This document shows, piece by piece, positions 16,556-24,951 of a stretch of DNA of 50,438 nucleotides. Where the stretch lies: NCBI RefSeq assembly GCF_013369485.1, contig NZ_JABWEB010000030.1:1-50438 (forward strand), given 5' to 3'. Made by a program: the position numbers and the translations under genes. Every line of letters begins with the position of its first letter. Position 1 is the stretch's first letter. The notes beneath the pieces are model-generated. The model made no database searches, was not told the origin of the DNA, and saw nothing but the letters and a program-made list of their open reading frames with translations. This DNA comes from Massilia sp. BJB1822 (GTDB taxonomy: Bacteria; Pseudomonadota; Gammaproteobacteria; Burkholderiales; Burkholderiaceae_D).

Positions 16556-17877
16556 TGAGCTATATGTCAGATATTCTTGATAAGGCCAATAGCATCAATC
16601 CTAATTCTACGGCATCGGATCTATATTTATTTGCCAAAGCAATTTCTGATGCCGGAATTGCTGATGTGCCAAAAAACTTTGTTAAAGCAGTAAAGATGAG
16701 GTTGTTTAATTCTGAAACTGTTGACCCAAATGAGTTGGCATATTTGCAGAAAATTTTGAACTTTACAAACTCATGGGCGCTGCAAGGTGCTTGGTTTGCG
16801 GGAGACGGAGTTATTCGTACTATTGGTAATGGCGTGAATACATATCCTTTGCAAAGCATTGCTGATCTGATACTTCCCCAGCAGGTGGCAATATACGCTA
16901 ATCCAGGTTCATATGATTTTTTACTGTTAAATAGAAATAAAATTCCAAATTGGTATAAAGATAATACTTTGTTTAGAGTAAGAGTTTGGGGGGGAGGGGG
17001 ATCTGGAGGCCGTTTTTGCGAGTCTACACCTACCGCTAATGTAAGTGGCGGAGGTGGTGGTGGATATGCGGAAGGCTTACTTACTTTTGCGCAAATTAAG
17101 GCAAATTCGACGCTTGTCGTTGGGCAAGGGGGCGTTACGCCGATACAAACTAGCGCTGGAGTCGCAGGCCAGAATAGTAGCTTTGGTGGCGTATTAGTCG
17201 GCGGTGGCGGAGGAGCCGGTTTCCTTTTGGGTGTGAACGGCTTAGCCGGTGGAGGCGGAGGTGGGGCCTCAGGAGCGGCAGCTCTATATGTGGCATCGGG
17301 TGGACGGGGAGGGAACAATTTCAGTTCATATGGCAGCGGCTGGAACTTTGGAGCTGGCTCTGGTGGTGGGGCCGCAGGTGGACCTTGGGGAAGTGGCGGT
17401 AATGGTGGAGATCTGACAACCACTTCATATAATCTGAATGGTAGCGGTGGTGGCGGAACTGGTGGTGGAGGTGGCACGTCAGCAGTTGTGGTCTCCGGTA
17501 CGCCAGCTACTCCCGGTGGAAGTTCTGCAATTTATCAAGATAAATGGAAAACAGAGTATTTACAGCAACTTGGAGGTGTAGCCGGTATAAATAGTGCCAA
17601 AAATGCCGGATTCGGGGCGGGAGGTGCGGGCGGAAGCTTTATAACGGATGGTAATAATAGCCCTATTAAAAACTTACGTGCTGGTGGTCATGGCGGAGCA
17701 TTTGGTGGTGGCGGAGGCGTCGGAAGTGCAGGCGCTTCTACTGGCGGTAATGCTGATGGAATTTTTGCAGGAAATGGAGGTACAGCAGCTGGGGGTGGTT
17801 CGATAGTGGCTTTTTCCTCTAATACTCAGACAGGAAATGGTGGTAATGGGATGGTTATTGTGGAATGGTTTGTTTGA
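16555..17877 (+). CDS. glycine-rich tail fibre / receptor-binding protein
   Basis: The 440-residue protein has an N-terminal helical part (1-140, encoded by AT-rich DNA) and a C-terminal glycine-rich domain from about residue 145. That domain contains at least ten runs of G-G-G-G, alternating with short hydrophobic segments, and ends in G-M-V-I-V-E-W-F-V. The pattern fits the phage glycine-rich domain family and recalls the polyglycine-helix adhesins of T-even-like phages such as S16 gp38. As the last and most divergent gene before the sheath, it probably decides which cells are hit. No fibre chaperone gene follows. Confidence 0.75.
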   Translation: MSYMSDILDKANSINPNSTASDLYLFAKAISDAGIADVPKNFVKAVKMRLFNSETVDPNELAYLQKILNFTNSWALQGAWFAGDGVIRTIGNGVNTYPLQSIADLILPQQVAIYANPGSYDFLLLNRNKIPNWYKDNTLFRVRVWGGGGSGGRFCESTPTANVSGGGGGGYAEGLLTFAQIKANSTLVVGQGGVTPIQTSAGVAGQNSSFGGVLVGGGGGAGFLLGVNGLAGGGGGGASGAAALYVASGGRGGNNFSSYGSGWNFGAGSGGGAAGGPWGSGGNGGDLTTTSYNLNGSGGGGTGGGGGTSAVVVSGTPATPGGSSAIYQDKWKTEYLQQLGGVAGINSAKNAGFGAGGAGGSFITDGNNSPIKNLRAGGHGGAFGGGGGVGSAGASTGGNADGIFAGNGGTAAGGGSIVAFSSNTQTGNGGNGMVIVEWFV

Positions 17878-17900
17878 TTTATATTTTTCTTGATTTATTG

Positions 17901-17923
17901 AGCCGCTGAAAGCGGCTTTTTTT
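17901..17923 (+). terminator. intrinsic terminator between fibre and sheath genes
   Basis: AGCCGCT (17901-17907) pairs with AGCGGCT (17911-17917) and runs into a T-tract ending at 17923. It follows the fibre gene by about 25 nt. Confidence 0.85.
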
Positions 17924-17937
17924 ATTGGAGGTAACAA

Positions 17938-19104
17938 ATGCCAGCATCTTTCTTTCACGGTGTAACCGTAACCCTGGTCGATTCCGGCCCACGTCCAATC
18001 ACCACCCCATCCAGCTCGGTGATCGGCATTGTCGATACCTATACGCCGGGTGCCGGTCTGGCCGCGCCGAATGTGCCAGTCAAGATCACCTCGCTGCGTG
18101 AAGCGGCGGCGGCTTTCGGCATCACCAGCAATCTGTATAAATCCCTGCGCGCCGTGTACGCCCGCACCAATGCCGTGATCGCGGCGGTCGGCGTGGCCCA
18201 GGTGGCCGATGCCGCCGCCCAGACCTCGGCCATCATCGGCGGCGTGACCGCGCAAGGCGCGCGCACCGGCCTGCAAGCCCTGCTCGACGCGAAATCCGTC
18301 CTGGGCCTGCATCCGCGTCTTCTGGTGGCGCCAGGCCATTCGGCCACTCAGGCCGTGGCCACCGCCATGGACGGCATCGCCGGCAAGCTGCGCGCCGTCG
18401 CCATCATCGACGGCCCGAACACCGACGATGACGCGGCCACCGCCTACGCCGCCAAATTCGGCAGCAAGCGTCTGTACCTGGTCGACCCGGGCATCCGCGT
18501 GTGGGACACCACCGCCAATGCCGCCGTCGACGCGCCCGCATCGGCCGCCGCCGCTGGCCTGTTCGCATGGACCGACCAGGAGTACGGCTTCTGGATTTCG
18601 CCTTCGAACAAGGAAATGGTCGGCGTGGTCGGCACCAAACGTCCGGTCGAGTTCCTGGATGGCGATGAGACTTGCCGCGCCAATCTGCTGAACAAGGTCA
18701 ATATCAGCACCATCATCCGCGACGGCGGCTTCCGCCTGTGGGGCAACCGCACCCTGTCGTCCGATCCGAAATGGTCTTTCGTCACCCGTGTGCGCACCAC
18801 CGATATGGTGATGGACGCCATCCTCTACGCCCACAAATGGGCGGTGGACCGTGGCATCACCAAGACCTATGTGAAGGACGTGACCGAGGGCTTGAATGCC
18901 TTCATGCGCGATCTGCGCAATGCCGGCTGCATCATCAACTTTGAGGTCTATCCCGACCCTGAGCTGAACACGGCCAGCCAGCTGGAGCAGGGCAAGGTGT
19001 ACTGGAATATCCGTTTCACCGACGTGCCTCCGGCCGAGAACCCGAACTTCCGTATCGAAGTAACCAATCAATGGGTTACCGAAGTACTGAACATCAATAA
19101 CTAA
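17938..19104 (+). CDS. tail sheath protein FI
   Basis: The 388-residue protein matches P2 FI and R-pyocin sheaths: F-F-H-G-V-T-V-T-L-V-D-S-G-P-R-P-I near the N-terminus, T-S-L-R-E-A-A-A-A-F-G around residue 55, and the C-terminal G-N-R-T-L-S-S-D-P-K-W-S-F with F-T-D-V-P-P-A-E-N-P-N-F. These C-terminal strands form the mesh between sheath subunits. A GGAGG ribosome site stands 6 nt before the ATG. The gene is directly followed by the tube gene. Confidence 0.95.
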   Translation: MPASFFHGVTVTLVDSGPRPITTPSSSVIGIVDTYTPGAGLAAPNVPVKITSLREAAAAFGITSNLYKSLRAVYARTNAVIAAVGVAQVADAAAQTSAIIGGVTAQGARTGLQALLDAKSVLGLHPRLLVAPGHSATQAVATAMDGIAGKLRAVAIIDGPNTDDDAATAYAAKFGSKRLYLVDPGIRVWDTTANAAVDAPASAAAAGLFAWTDQEYGFWISPSNKEMVGVVGTKRPVEFLDGDETCRANLLNKVNISTIIRDGGFRLWGNRTLSSDPKWSFVTRVRTTDMVMDAILYAHKWAVDRGITKTYVKDVTEGLNAFMRDLRNAGCIINFEVYPDPELNTASQLEQGKVYWNIRFTDVPPAENPNFRIEVTNQWVTEVLNINN

Positions 19105-19119
19105 TCAGGAGGAATGCAC

Positions 19120-19623
19120 ATGATCCCACAAACCCTGTACAACTTTAATCTCTTCGTCGACGGTAACAGCTATGCGGGCGTGGCCAGCCAGCTGACCCTG
19201 CCCAAGCTGAAAATCAAGACCGAGGACTACCGCGCCGGCGGCATGGATGCGCCGCTGAAAATGGATATGGGCCTGGAGGCGCTGGAAGCCGCTTTCTCCA
19301 TGACCGGCGTGGCGCCTGATGTGCTGAAGTTCTTCGGTCTGGCCGACCAGAGCGCCTTCAACGGCACCTTCCGCGGCGCCTTCAAGGATCAGAAAGGCGC
19401 CGTCGTCGCCGCCATCGCCACCTTCCGCGGCATGCTGCAGGAAGTGGATATGGGCGACTGGAAGGCCGGCGACAAGGCCGAAACCAAGTACAACGTGGCC
19501 TGCGCCTATTACAAGCTGGAAGTGGACGGCAAGGTGATTCTCGAAATCGATCCGGCCGCCGGCATCCGCGTGGTGGAAGGTAAGGATCAGTTGACCGAAG
19601 TGCGTCAGGCGCTGGGCGTCTGA
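19120..19623 (+). CDS. tail tube protein FII
   Basis: The 167-residue protein begins M-I-P-Q-T-L-Y-N-F-N-L-F-V-D-G, the usual start of FII tube proteins, and continues with L-T-L-P-K-L-K-I-K-T-E-D-Y-R-A-G-G-M-D. I chose the ATG at 19120, 7 nt after AGGAGG, over one at 19114. The product forms the rigid inner tube inside the FI sheath. A strong terminator follows, as expected for an abundant structural protein. Confidence 0.95.
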   Translation: MIPQTLYNFNLFVDGNSYAGVASQLTLPKLKIKTEDYRAGGMDAPLKMDMGLEALEAAFSMTGVAPDVLKFFGLADQSAFNGTFRGAFKDQKGAVVAAIATFRGMLQEVDMGDWKAGDKAETKYNVACAYYKLEVDGKVILEIDPAAGIRVVEGKDQLTEVRQALGV

Positions 19624-19647
19624 TTTCTTAAAGCTGATTGATTAACG

Positions 19648-19677
19648 AACGCCCGGCCAGAGATGGCCGGGCGTTTT
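19648..19677 (+). terminator. intrinsic terminator after the tube gene
   Basis: A stem of at least 10 bp pairs 19650-19659 with 19664-19673 around a GAGA loop and ends in TTTT. It should lower transcription of the assembly genes relative to sheath and tube. Confidence 0.85.
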
Positions 19678-19694
19678 CATTTATGGAGTCTCAT

Positions 19695-20027
19695 ATGCAG
19701 GAACATACCTGGCTGCGCCAGCAAGGCGATACCGTCACCATCACGCTGTCCCGTCCCGAAAGCTTCAACGGCGTGAAGACCAATCAACTGCAGCTGCGCG
19801 CGCCGACCGTGCGCGATATGCGCGGTGCGCAGAAGCAGCATCCGAACGATGCCGAGGACCGCGAGCTGGCGTTGTTCGCCAGCCTGGCGCAGGTCGCGCC
19901 ATCCGATCTGGAACAGCTCAAGCTGAGCGATTACCACCGTCTGCAGGAAGGCTATTTTCGCCTCGTTTCCGATGCTGGCACTGAGCCAGCGCCAGTTGCA
20001 AATGCTGGCGCGCCGGCTGGCGAGTGA
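19695..20027 (+). CDS. tail assembly chaperone E (gp41-like)
   Basis: The 110-residue protein starts at 19695 behind GGAG. The pattern L-Q-L-R-A-P-T-V-R-D-M-R-G-A and A-L-F-A-S-L-A-Q-V-A-P-S-D-L-E-Q-L-K-L-S-D-Y-H-R-L-Q matches the Mu gp41/P2 E class of tail assembly chaperones. These wrap the tape measure protein before tube growth. Its 3' end overlaps the E' frame, a conserved sign of programmed frameshifting in tail genes. Confidence 0.85.
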   Translation: MQEHTWLRQQGDTVTITLSRPESFNGVKTNQLQLRAPTVRDMRGAQKQHPNDAEDRELALFASLAQVAPSDLEQLKLSDYHRLQEGYFRLVSDAGTEPAPVANAGAPAGE

Positions 20028-20106
20028 GTATGCCTTCCAGCCTTCCGAAATCGCTGCAATGACGCTGGACGATATTTTGTGGTGGCTGGAAGACGCCGCA
20101 TCGTGA
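19972..20106 (+). CDS. E' (GpE-like) overlapping frame, probably made by frameshift
   Basis: The frame is open from 19927 and has its only ATG at 19972, giving 44 residues: L-A-R-R-L-A-S-E-Y, then S-E-I-A-A-M-T-L-D-D-I-L-W-W-L-E-D. The M-x-L-x-D-L-x-x-W pattern is the signature of P2 GpE. No ribosome site precedes the ATG, so expression as an E-E' fusion is more likely. The E' frame is +1 relative to E (equal to -2), as in Mu, not -1 as in P2. It ends 4 nt before the tape measure gene. Confidence 0.7.
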   Translation: MLALSQRQLQMLARRLASEYAFQPSEIAAMTLDDILWWLEDAAS

Positions 20107-20110
20107 GGCC

Positions 20111-22384
20111 ATGGCTTATGAGGTGAATATGGAAGAAAAAATTAGCGCTTTGCGCAGCAAGGCCAGCCAGCTGACCGAGTTGCGGGCGGTGATCGAGGAA
20201 ACGCAGAAGCTGCAGCAAAAGATGCGCGATTTGCATTTGACCGGTCAGCGAACCCAGCGCACATATAGCGGCCTGACGGCAAACTATGCCAGTCTGAAAA
20301 AGCACGGTATCGAACTCGATCAGTTGACCGAGTCCTATGAGCGCCTGGGCCGCGCTACGCGTGGCCTTGAAATGAAAGCAGGAGGTCTGGATAAGTGGGG
20401 CAAGAGCCTTGATCTGGGCAAGAGTGCCTTCTCGCAAGCGCAGGAGTGGTCCAAGCCGGTGATGAAGGTGGTCAAAGTCTCTGCCGACTATCAGGCCGTG
20501 ATGCGCGACTTCTCGATCAAGGCTGGCATCAAGAATCAGGCAGAGGAGCAACGCATCGGCAATGCCTTGGCTGATGCCGCAGTAAAAGGCGGCATGGGCC
20601 AGACCGATATGGCGAAGGCTATGGCGCAGCTGGTTGGCGATGGCATGAAAGCCAATGATGCTACTGCGCTTGCGCCTTTGCTGGCACAGTTTTCTGTGGG
20701 ACAGGGCGTTGGTTCCGAACAGACTGCGGCGCTGATGGGCGCCATCAGCGATAAAACCGGCCTGACTTCGCCTGCTCAAATGAAGGCGGCATTGTCCGCC
20801 ATTGCGCAGGTGTCGAAGTCGGCCAATATCGATCCAGCAGAAATGGCGAAGGCCATGCCGAATCTGCTGCACCGCATGAAGAAGCTTGGCCTGACGGGAC
20901 AGGATGCCATCGACCAGGCGGCCGCGCTGCTTCAGGCGCAGGTTGAAAAGGATGGGAGTGTCGCCGAGGCTGAGAAAAGCCTGAAGGATAAGTTCAAGAA
21001 GTGGGATGCCAAGGACAATCAAACCGCGCTGAGTGAGATAAAAGAGGAGACGAAGCGCCCGGATGATAAGTCGGAGGGTAAGCCGAAGGTCAAGGCATCA
21101 GCGGAAGATATTCTGCAAAACGATCACCAGCAGCGCCTGGATACGTCCAAGCAGAAGTGGGATGACGTCGGCAATTCCATGGATAACGCCATGCGTAAGA
21201 TCGGCGACGCGATTCGTCCGATGAGCGATGTGGCGGCAGAGGTGGCATCAGGCCTTGCCAATGCTGTGGGTGATCTGGCGCAGGCTGCTCCTAAGGCCGT
21301 AATGAGCGTGGTTGGACTGGGTGCGGCGTTCAGCGCCTTTAAGCTCGGCAAAGCTGGTTTCGGTCTGCTGCGTGGCGGAAGCGATGTGGTTCGCGGCTCG
21401 TGGCTCAGCCGAGGAAAGCTGCCTGGCATGGCGGATGCTGCCGCCGCTGCGGCTGATGGCAAGGTACAGCAGGTCTTTGTCACCAATTGGCCGGGATCGG
21501 GCGGCGAATCGTTCGGCAAAGGTAAGGGCAAGAAGGGGAAAGGCAAGGCTGGCGGCGCGCAAGCGGGCCGGCCGGGTACGCAGCAGGCTGGCACTCCCGC
21601 CGCAAACCGGGGCGCGCGCGGCATGCTCGGTCGGATTGGAGGCCGTATTGGAGGCAGTTTTAGCGGTCTGAAGGCGCGTACCGCCGGTCTCTGGTCGCAA
21701 GTATCTGGTGTCGCTGGACGCGCCATGCCATGGGCTGGCCGTGCGAGCAAACTGTTAGGGGGTGCCGGCATAGCTATTGCCGGGGTTCAGGCGGTGCGGA
21801 CGCTCACGGGCGATGGCAAGCCGCGCGACAAAGCATCAGCTATCGGCCGCATGGGTGCGATGGCGGTAGGTGGTCTCGTTGGCACAGCTTTGGGTGGCCC
21901 GGTTGGCACAGCGCTTGGTTCCTTGGCAGGCGAGTGGCTGTGGTCGAAAGTTGGCGATAAAGCCTTGAACTATGTGCCCAAATCGCTGATGCAGGAAAAG
22001 GATGCGCCGTCAGAGTCCACGTCAGCGCAGCAAGCGGTGCAGCAGGCGAAAGCAGACCTGGTAGCGAAAACCGCTGCTACCGCTGCTGGAATGGCAATGC
22101 CTGGCATTGGCTTCTCTGCGGGTATTCCAGCTGGCGCGGCGGCGAGTGCGCTGATGGGGCAAATGACACCGGGTGCGGGCGCCGCGAATCCAGCCAAGGC
22201 GGCAGCGGCGCCACCTCAGATCAACTTCACGCCCAGCATCACGGTGAATGTGCAGGGCGATGCACGCGACCCTGCCGTTCTGGCCGATAAGTTGGCGCAG
22301 CTGATATTCAGCAAATTCAAGGACTTCCAGGATCAGCAAAGCCGTTCCCTGCTGGGCGATACGGCGCATTTACAAGGAGCCTGA
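20111..22384 (+). CDS. tail tape measure protein T
   Basis: The 757-residue protein starts directly after E'. It has a coiled-coil N-terminus (residues 5-80, L-R-S-K-A-S-Q-L-T-E-L-R-A-V-I-E-E-T), a central helical TP901-type tape measure part (A-D-A-A-V-K-G-G-M-G-Q-T-D-M, residues 150-290) and hydrophobic glycine-alanine segments around 560-620 and 660-690. The tape measure length sets the tube length; at roughly 1.5 angstrom per residue this predicts a tail near 110 nm, similar to R pyocins. The ATG at 20129 is an alternative start. Confidence 0.92.
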   Translation: MAYEVNMEEKISALRSKASQLTELRAVIEETQKLQQKMRDLHLTGQRTQRTYSGLTANYASLKKHGIELDQLTESYERLGRATRGLEMKAGGLDKWGKSLDLGKSAFSQAQEWSKPVMKVVKVSADYQAVMRDFSIKAGIKNQAEEQRIGNALADAAVKGGMGQTDMAKAMAQLVGDGMKANDATALAPLLAQFSVGQGVGSEQTAALMGAISDKTGLTSPAQMKAALSAIAQVSKSANIDPAEMAKAMPNLLHRMKKLGLTGQDAIDQAAALLQAQVEKDGSVAEAEKSLKDKFKKWDAKDNQTALSEIKEETKRPDDKSEGKPKVKASAEDILQNDHQQRLDTSKQKWDDVGNSMDNAMRKIGDAIRPMSDVAAEVASGLANAVGDLAQAAPKAVMSVVGLGAAFSAFKLGKAGFGLLRGGSDVVRGSWLSRGKLPGMADAAAAAADGKVQQVFVTNWPGSGGESFGKGKGKKGKGKAGGAQAGRPGTQQAGTPAANRGARGMLGRIGGRIGGSFSGLKARTAGLWSQVSGVAGRAMPWAGRASKLLGGAGIAIAGVQAVRTLTGDGKPRDKASAIGRMGAMAVGGLVGTALGGPVGTALGSLAGEWLWSKVGDKALNYVPKSLMQEKDAPSESTSAQQAVQQAKADLVAKTAATAAGMAMPGIGFSAGIPAGAAASALMGQMTPGAGAANPAKAAAAPPQINFTPSITVNVQGDARDPAVLADKLAQLIFSKFKDFQDQQSRSLLGDTAHLQGA

Positions 22385-22385
22385 T

Positions 22386-23264
22386 ATGGGCAGTAAAGAC
22401 TTTATCAATCGCGCGACCGGCGAGATCGCGCGCGCCGAGGAGAGGGCGCGCCACATCAGCGACAAGGTGAATGCGCGCCTTGACCATGGCAAGGAAAAGG
22501 TTGGCAAGCTGACGGCGCGGGTGGTGGGCCATATCGATGACGCTACCAAGCTGGTAACGGCGGCGCAGGGCGCTTTGAACCGCGTGCTGCCGCTGGCTGA
22601 TGGCACGGCCATTCAGCGCGGCTTGAATGCGCTCAGAAACGGTGCGGCCAAGCTGGCCGCCAGCAAGATCGCGGAAGTGAAGGCGGCGGCGGGCAAGCTG
22701 ACGGCGGCCGTCGGCGGCTTGAGCAAATCCTTCAAGGCCCTGACGGGCATCGGCGCGGGCGGTCCAGGCGGCGCGGCGGCGGATGCGGCGCAAGCCGTGT
22801 CGTCGCTGGCGAAGAAGACGGATGATGCCGCCCCGGCCGCAGCTGCGGCCACGCCGCATCTGCTGATTTTGAGTGCCGAGGATGGCGCGCGCTATCACTT
22901 CGGCCTGTCCGGCGCGGCCTTCGACCATTTGAAGCGCCAGGCCAATTTCAATATCGCGGCGCAGGAACGGCTGTCGCGTCCCGAGGCGCTGCAGGCGGTG
23001 GGGCAGGGCAGCGAGAGCCTGACCTTGTCGGGCGCGATTTATGCGGCCTTCCGGCAAGGCGGCGGTGAGCTGGAGAAGCTGCGGGCCATCGGCCGCGCAC
23101 TCAAGCCGCTGCTGCTCACCACCGGCTATGGCGAGGTGCTGGGCCGCTGGTATATGACTTCGCTCAGCGAGGATCAGGAAACGCTGATGGCCGACGGCGC
23201 GGCGCGCAAGCAAACCTTCACTCTGGAGTTCAAGCGCTATGGCGACGATTATCAGAACGTGTGA
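22386..23264 (+). CDS. tail protein U with N-terminal helical extension
   Basis: The C-terminal 135 residues match P2 gpU (F-D-H-L-K-R-Q-A-N-F-N-I-A-A-Q-E-R-L-S-R-P-E-A-L-Q-A-V-G-Q-G-S, then L-L-L-T-T-G-Y-G-E-V-L-G-R-W-Y). P2 gpU has about 159 residues, but this product has 292. The extra N-terminus of about 150 residues is helical and rich in A, K and G, with amphipathic repeats. U caps or joins the distal tail. The start lies 1 nt after the tape measure stop; the X gene overlaps its end by 26 nt. Confidence 0.85.
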   Translation: MGSKDFINRATGEIARAEERARHISDKVNARLDHGKEKVGKLTARVVGHIDDATKLVTAAQGALNRVLPLADGTAIQRGLNALRNGAAKLAASKIAEVKAAAGKLTAAVGGLSKSFKALTGIGAGGPGGAAADAAQAVSSLAKKTDDAAPAAAAATPHLLILSAEDGARYHFGLSGAAFDHLKRQANFNIAAQERLSRPEALQAVGQGSESLTLSGAIYAAFRQGGGELEKLRAIGRALKPLLLTTGYGEVLGRWYMTSLSEDQETLMADGAARKQTFTLEFKRYGDDYQNV

Positions 23265-23445
23265 CGGCGATGTGCTGGACCGCATCTGCTACGCCCACTA
23301 TGGCTTCATGGCCGGCACGGTGGAGGCGGTGTACGAAGCCAATCCGGGCTTGGCGGCGCAGGATCAGCCGTATGCGGCGGGTCTGCTGATCCGCATGCCG
23401 GAACTGGCGCCGCCGCGCAGCGACACCATCCAGCTGTGGTCTTGA
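23239..23445 (+). CDS. tail protein X (LysM-like)
   Basis: The 68-residue protein has the gpX pattern: V-L-D-R-I-C-Y-A-H-Y-G, V-E-A-V-Y-E-A-N-P-G-L-A, and L-I-R-M-P-E-L. This LysM-like small fold links the hub and tube in P2-type tails. The gene begins inside the U coding region in another frame and ends 10 nt before D. Confidence 0.93.
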   Translation: MATIIRTCDGDVLDRICYAHYGFMAGTVEAVYEANPGLAAQDQPYAAGLLIRMPELAPPRSDTIQLWS

Positions 23446-23455
23446 AGGAGGCGTG

Positions 23456-24481
23456 ATGCAGGCTGAATTTGAAATCATCGCCAACGACAAGAACGTGACG
23501 GCCCTGTTGAAGGACCGTCTGCTGAGCCTCAGCATCACCGACAAGCCGGGCCTGGAAGCGGACAGCTGCGAGATCCGCCTCGATGATCGGGGCGGCAAAA
23601 TCGCCATTCCGCCCAAAGGTGCCTTGCTGAAGGTGTCGCTGGGCTGGAGCGGGCAAGGCCTGAGCTATATGGGCTGCTACAAGGTGGACGAGGTGGCGCT
23701 GGAAGGACCGCCCGCCATCATCACCATCCGCGCCAAGGGAGCGGACATGCGCCAGTCGGCCAAAAGCACGCGCAGCCAGGGCTACGAAAACAAAAGCCTG
23801 GCCGCTATCGTTGCCGAACTGGCGCAGCGGCATGGCTGGCAGCCGGTCTGCAAGGTGGAAGCGCAAATCGCGCGCGCCGACCAACTGGGTGAAAGCGATC
23901 TGCATTTCATCACCAGGCTGGCGCGCACGCACGGCGCCACTGCCACGGTCAAGGATGGCAAGCTGCTGGTGCTGCCGCGCGGCGGCGGCCAATCGGCCAG
24001 CGGCCAGACCATGCCCGCGCTGACGCTGATGCCGTATATGCTGAGCCGCTACAGTCTCACCTTCGCCGACCGCTCCGCTTTCGGCAAGGTGCAGGCCAAG
24101 GCGCACGATCCAGCCAGCGGCAAGCAGATCGATGTCGACGTTCCCAATCCCGACGGCGCACCTGGCGGCGAAGGGGAAGGCGAGGGTGCTACACACATCG
24201 ACCGCCACGTCTACCCCACGCCCGATGCGGCCAAGGCAGCAGCCCAGGCCAGGCTGGGCGCATTGAACCGCGCCACTGCCAGCGGGTCGTTGACCATGCC
24301 TGGTCGCGCCGACATTGCCGCCGAAAAGACCGTGCGCTTGCAAGGCGTGAAGCCCGAAGCCGACGGAGACTACCTGGTCGAGTCCGTCACCCACAGCTTC
24401 AACAACTCCGGCTGGCAAACCACCGCCGAAATCAACGCCGGCAACAGCGGCAAATCCAAAGCCGGCTTCGGCAAACCTTAA
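23456..24481 (+). CDS. baseplate hub protein D
   Basis: The 341-residue protein corresponds to P2 gpD (phage late control D family, T4 gp27-like hub). It opens with L-L-S-L-S-I-T-D-K-P-G-L-E-A-D-S-C-E-I-R-L-D-D and contains R-S-Q-G-Y-E-N-K-S-L-A-A-I-V-A and L-G-E-S-D-L-H-F-I-T-R-L-A-R-T-H-G-A-T, all family hallmarks. The ATG at 23456 follows AAGGAGG. Structural genes end here; the lysis genes follow after a palindromic repeat. Confidence 0.93.
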   Translation: MQAEFEIIANDKNVTALLKDRLLSLSITDKPGLEADSCEIRLDDRGGKIAIPPKGALLKVSLGWSGQGLSYMGCYKVDEVALEGPPAIITIRAKGADMRQSAKSTRSQGYENKSLAAIVAELAQRHGWQPVCKVEAQIARADQLGESDLHFITRLARTHGATATVKDGKLLVLPRGGGQSASGQTMPALTLMPYMLSRYSLTFADRSAFGKVQAKAHDPASGKQIDVDVPNPDGAPGGEGEGEGATHIDRHVYPTPDAAKAAAQARLGALNRATASGSLTMPGRADIAAEKTVRLQGVKPEADGDYLVESVTHSFNNSGWQTTAEINAGNSGKSKAGFGKP

Positions 24482-24501
24482 CCCCTTTGATCCAAATCAA
24501 A

Positions 24502-24542
24502 AAATGTCTAACCCTGGTGTCAGGCACCAGGGTGGGACATTT
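24502..24542. repeat. palindromic intergenic repeat, copy A
   Basis: An outer stem (AAATGTC 24502-24508 with GACATTT 24536-24542) encloses an inner 9-bp stem (24511-24519 with 24525-24533) and a 5-nt loop. It shares the GTGTCAGGCAC core with two copies at 36.5 kb. It may also end transcription of the structural operon, although there is no long T-run. Confidence 0.8.
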
Positions 24543-24588
24543 ACTGATCTAGCTCAAGGGTGTTTGTTTTTACTTTATAAGGAGACTT

Positions 24589-24951
24589 ATGACTGAACCT
24601 GCGAGTTCTACGGCCTCCATCGCGCTGGCGGCGGGGACGATCACGCTGAGCGGGTCGGTGTTCGGCGTGCAGTATGACGCTTTGCTGGCGGGCTTTTTCG
24701 GCGGGCTTGTCTCGTTGTCTTATTTGCCGCCGATGTCGGCCTTGAAGATTGTCGGTACGGTGGTGGGTTCGGCTTTGCTGGCGGGCTTTTTCGCACCCGT
24801 GCTGGCGGTGGCGGCGCTGCATTATTTTCCGTGGCTGCAGGGCGTGGGCGACTTTACGCGCATCGCGGGCGGCGCTGCGCTGGGTATCGCGGCGCAGGTG
24901 CTGATTCCAGTGGGCCTGCGCCGTTTGCGCTCTTTGCTCGGAGGGCAGTGA
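24589..24951 (+). CDS. putative holin-like membrane protein
   Basis: The 120-residue product is very hydrophobic, with three or four predicted membrane segments and a basic C-terminus (R-R-L-R-S-L-L-G-G). It starts behind AAGGAG. Being the first gene of the lysis block and overlapping the next gene by TGATG, it is a reasonable holin candidate. I see no sequence signature for a specific family. Confidence 0.65.
   Translation: MTEPASSTASIALAAGTITLSGSVFGVQYDALLAGFFGGLVSLSYLPPMSALKIVGTVVGSALLAGFFAPVLAVAALHYFPWLQGVGDFTRIAGGAALGIAAQVLIPVGLRRLRSLLGGQ

Noticed and set aside
16560..17477. Proline-rich frame opposite the glycine-rich fibre
   Set aside because: The prolines are simply complement of glycine codons.
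17674..19071. 465-codon frame opposite the sheath gene
   Set aside because: Antisense shadow of the tail sheath gene.
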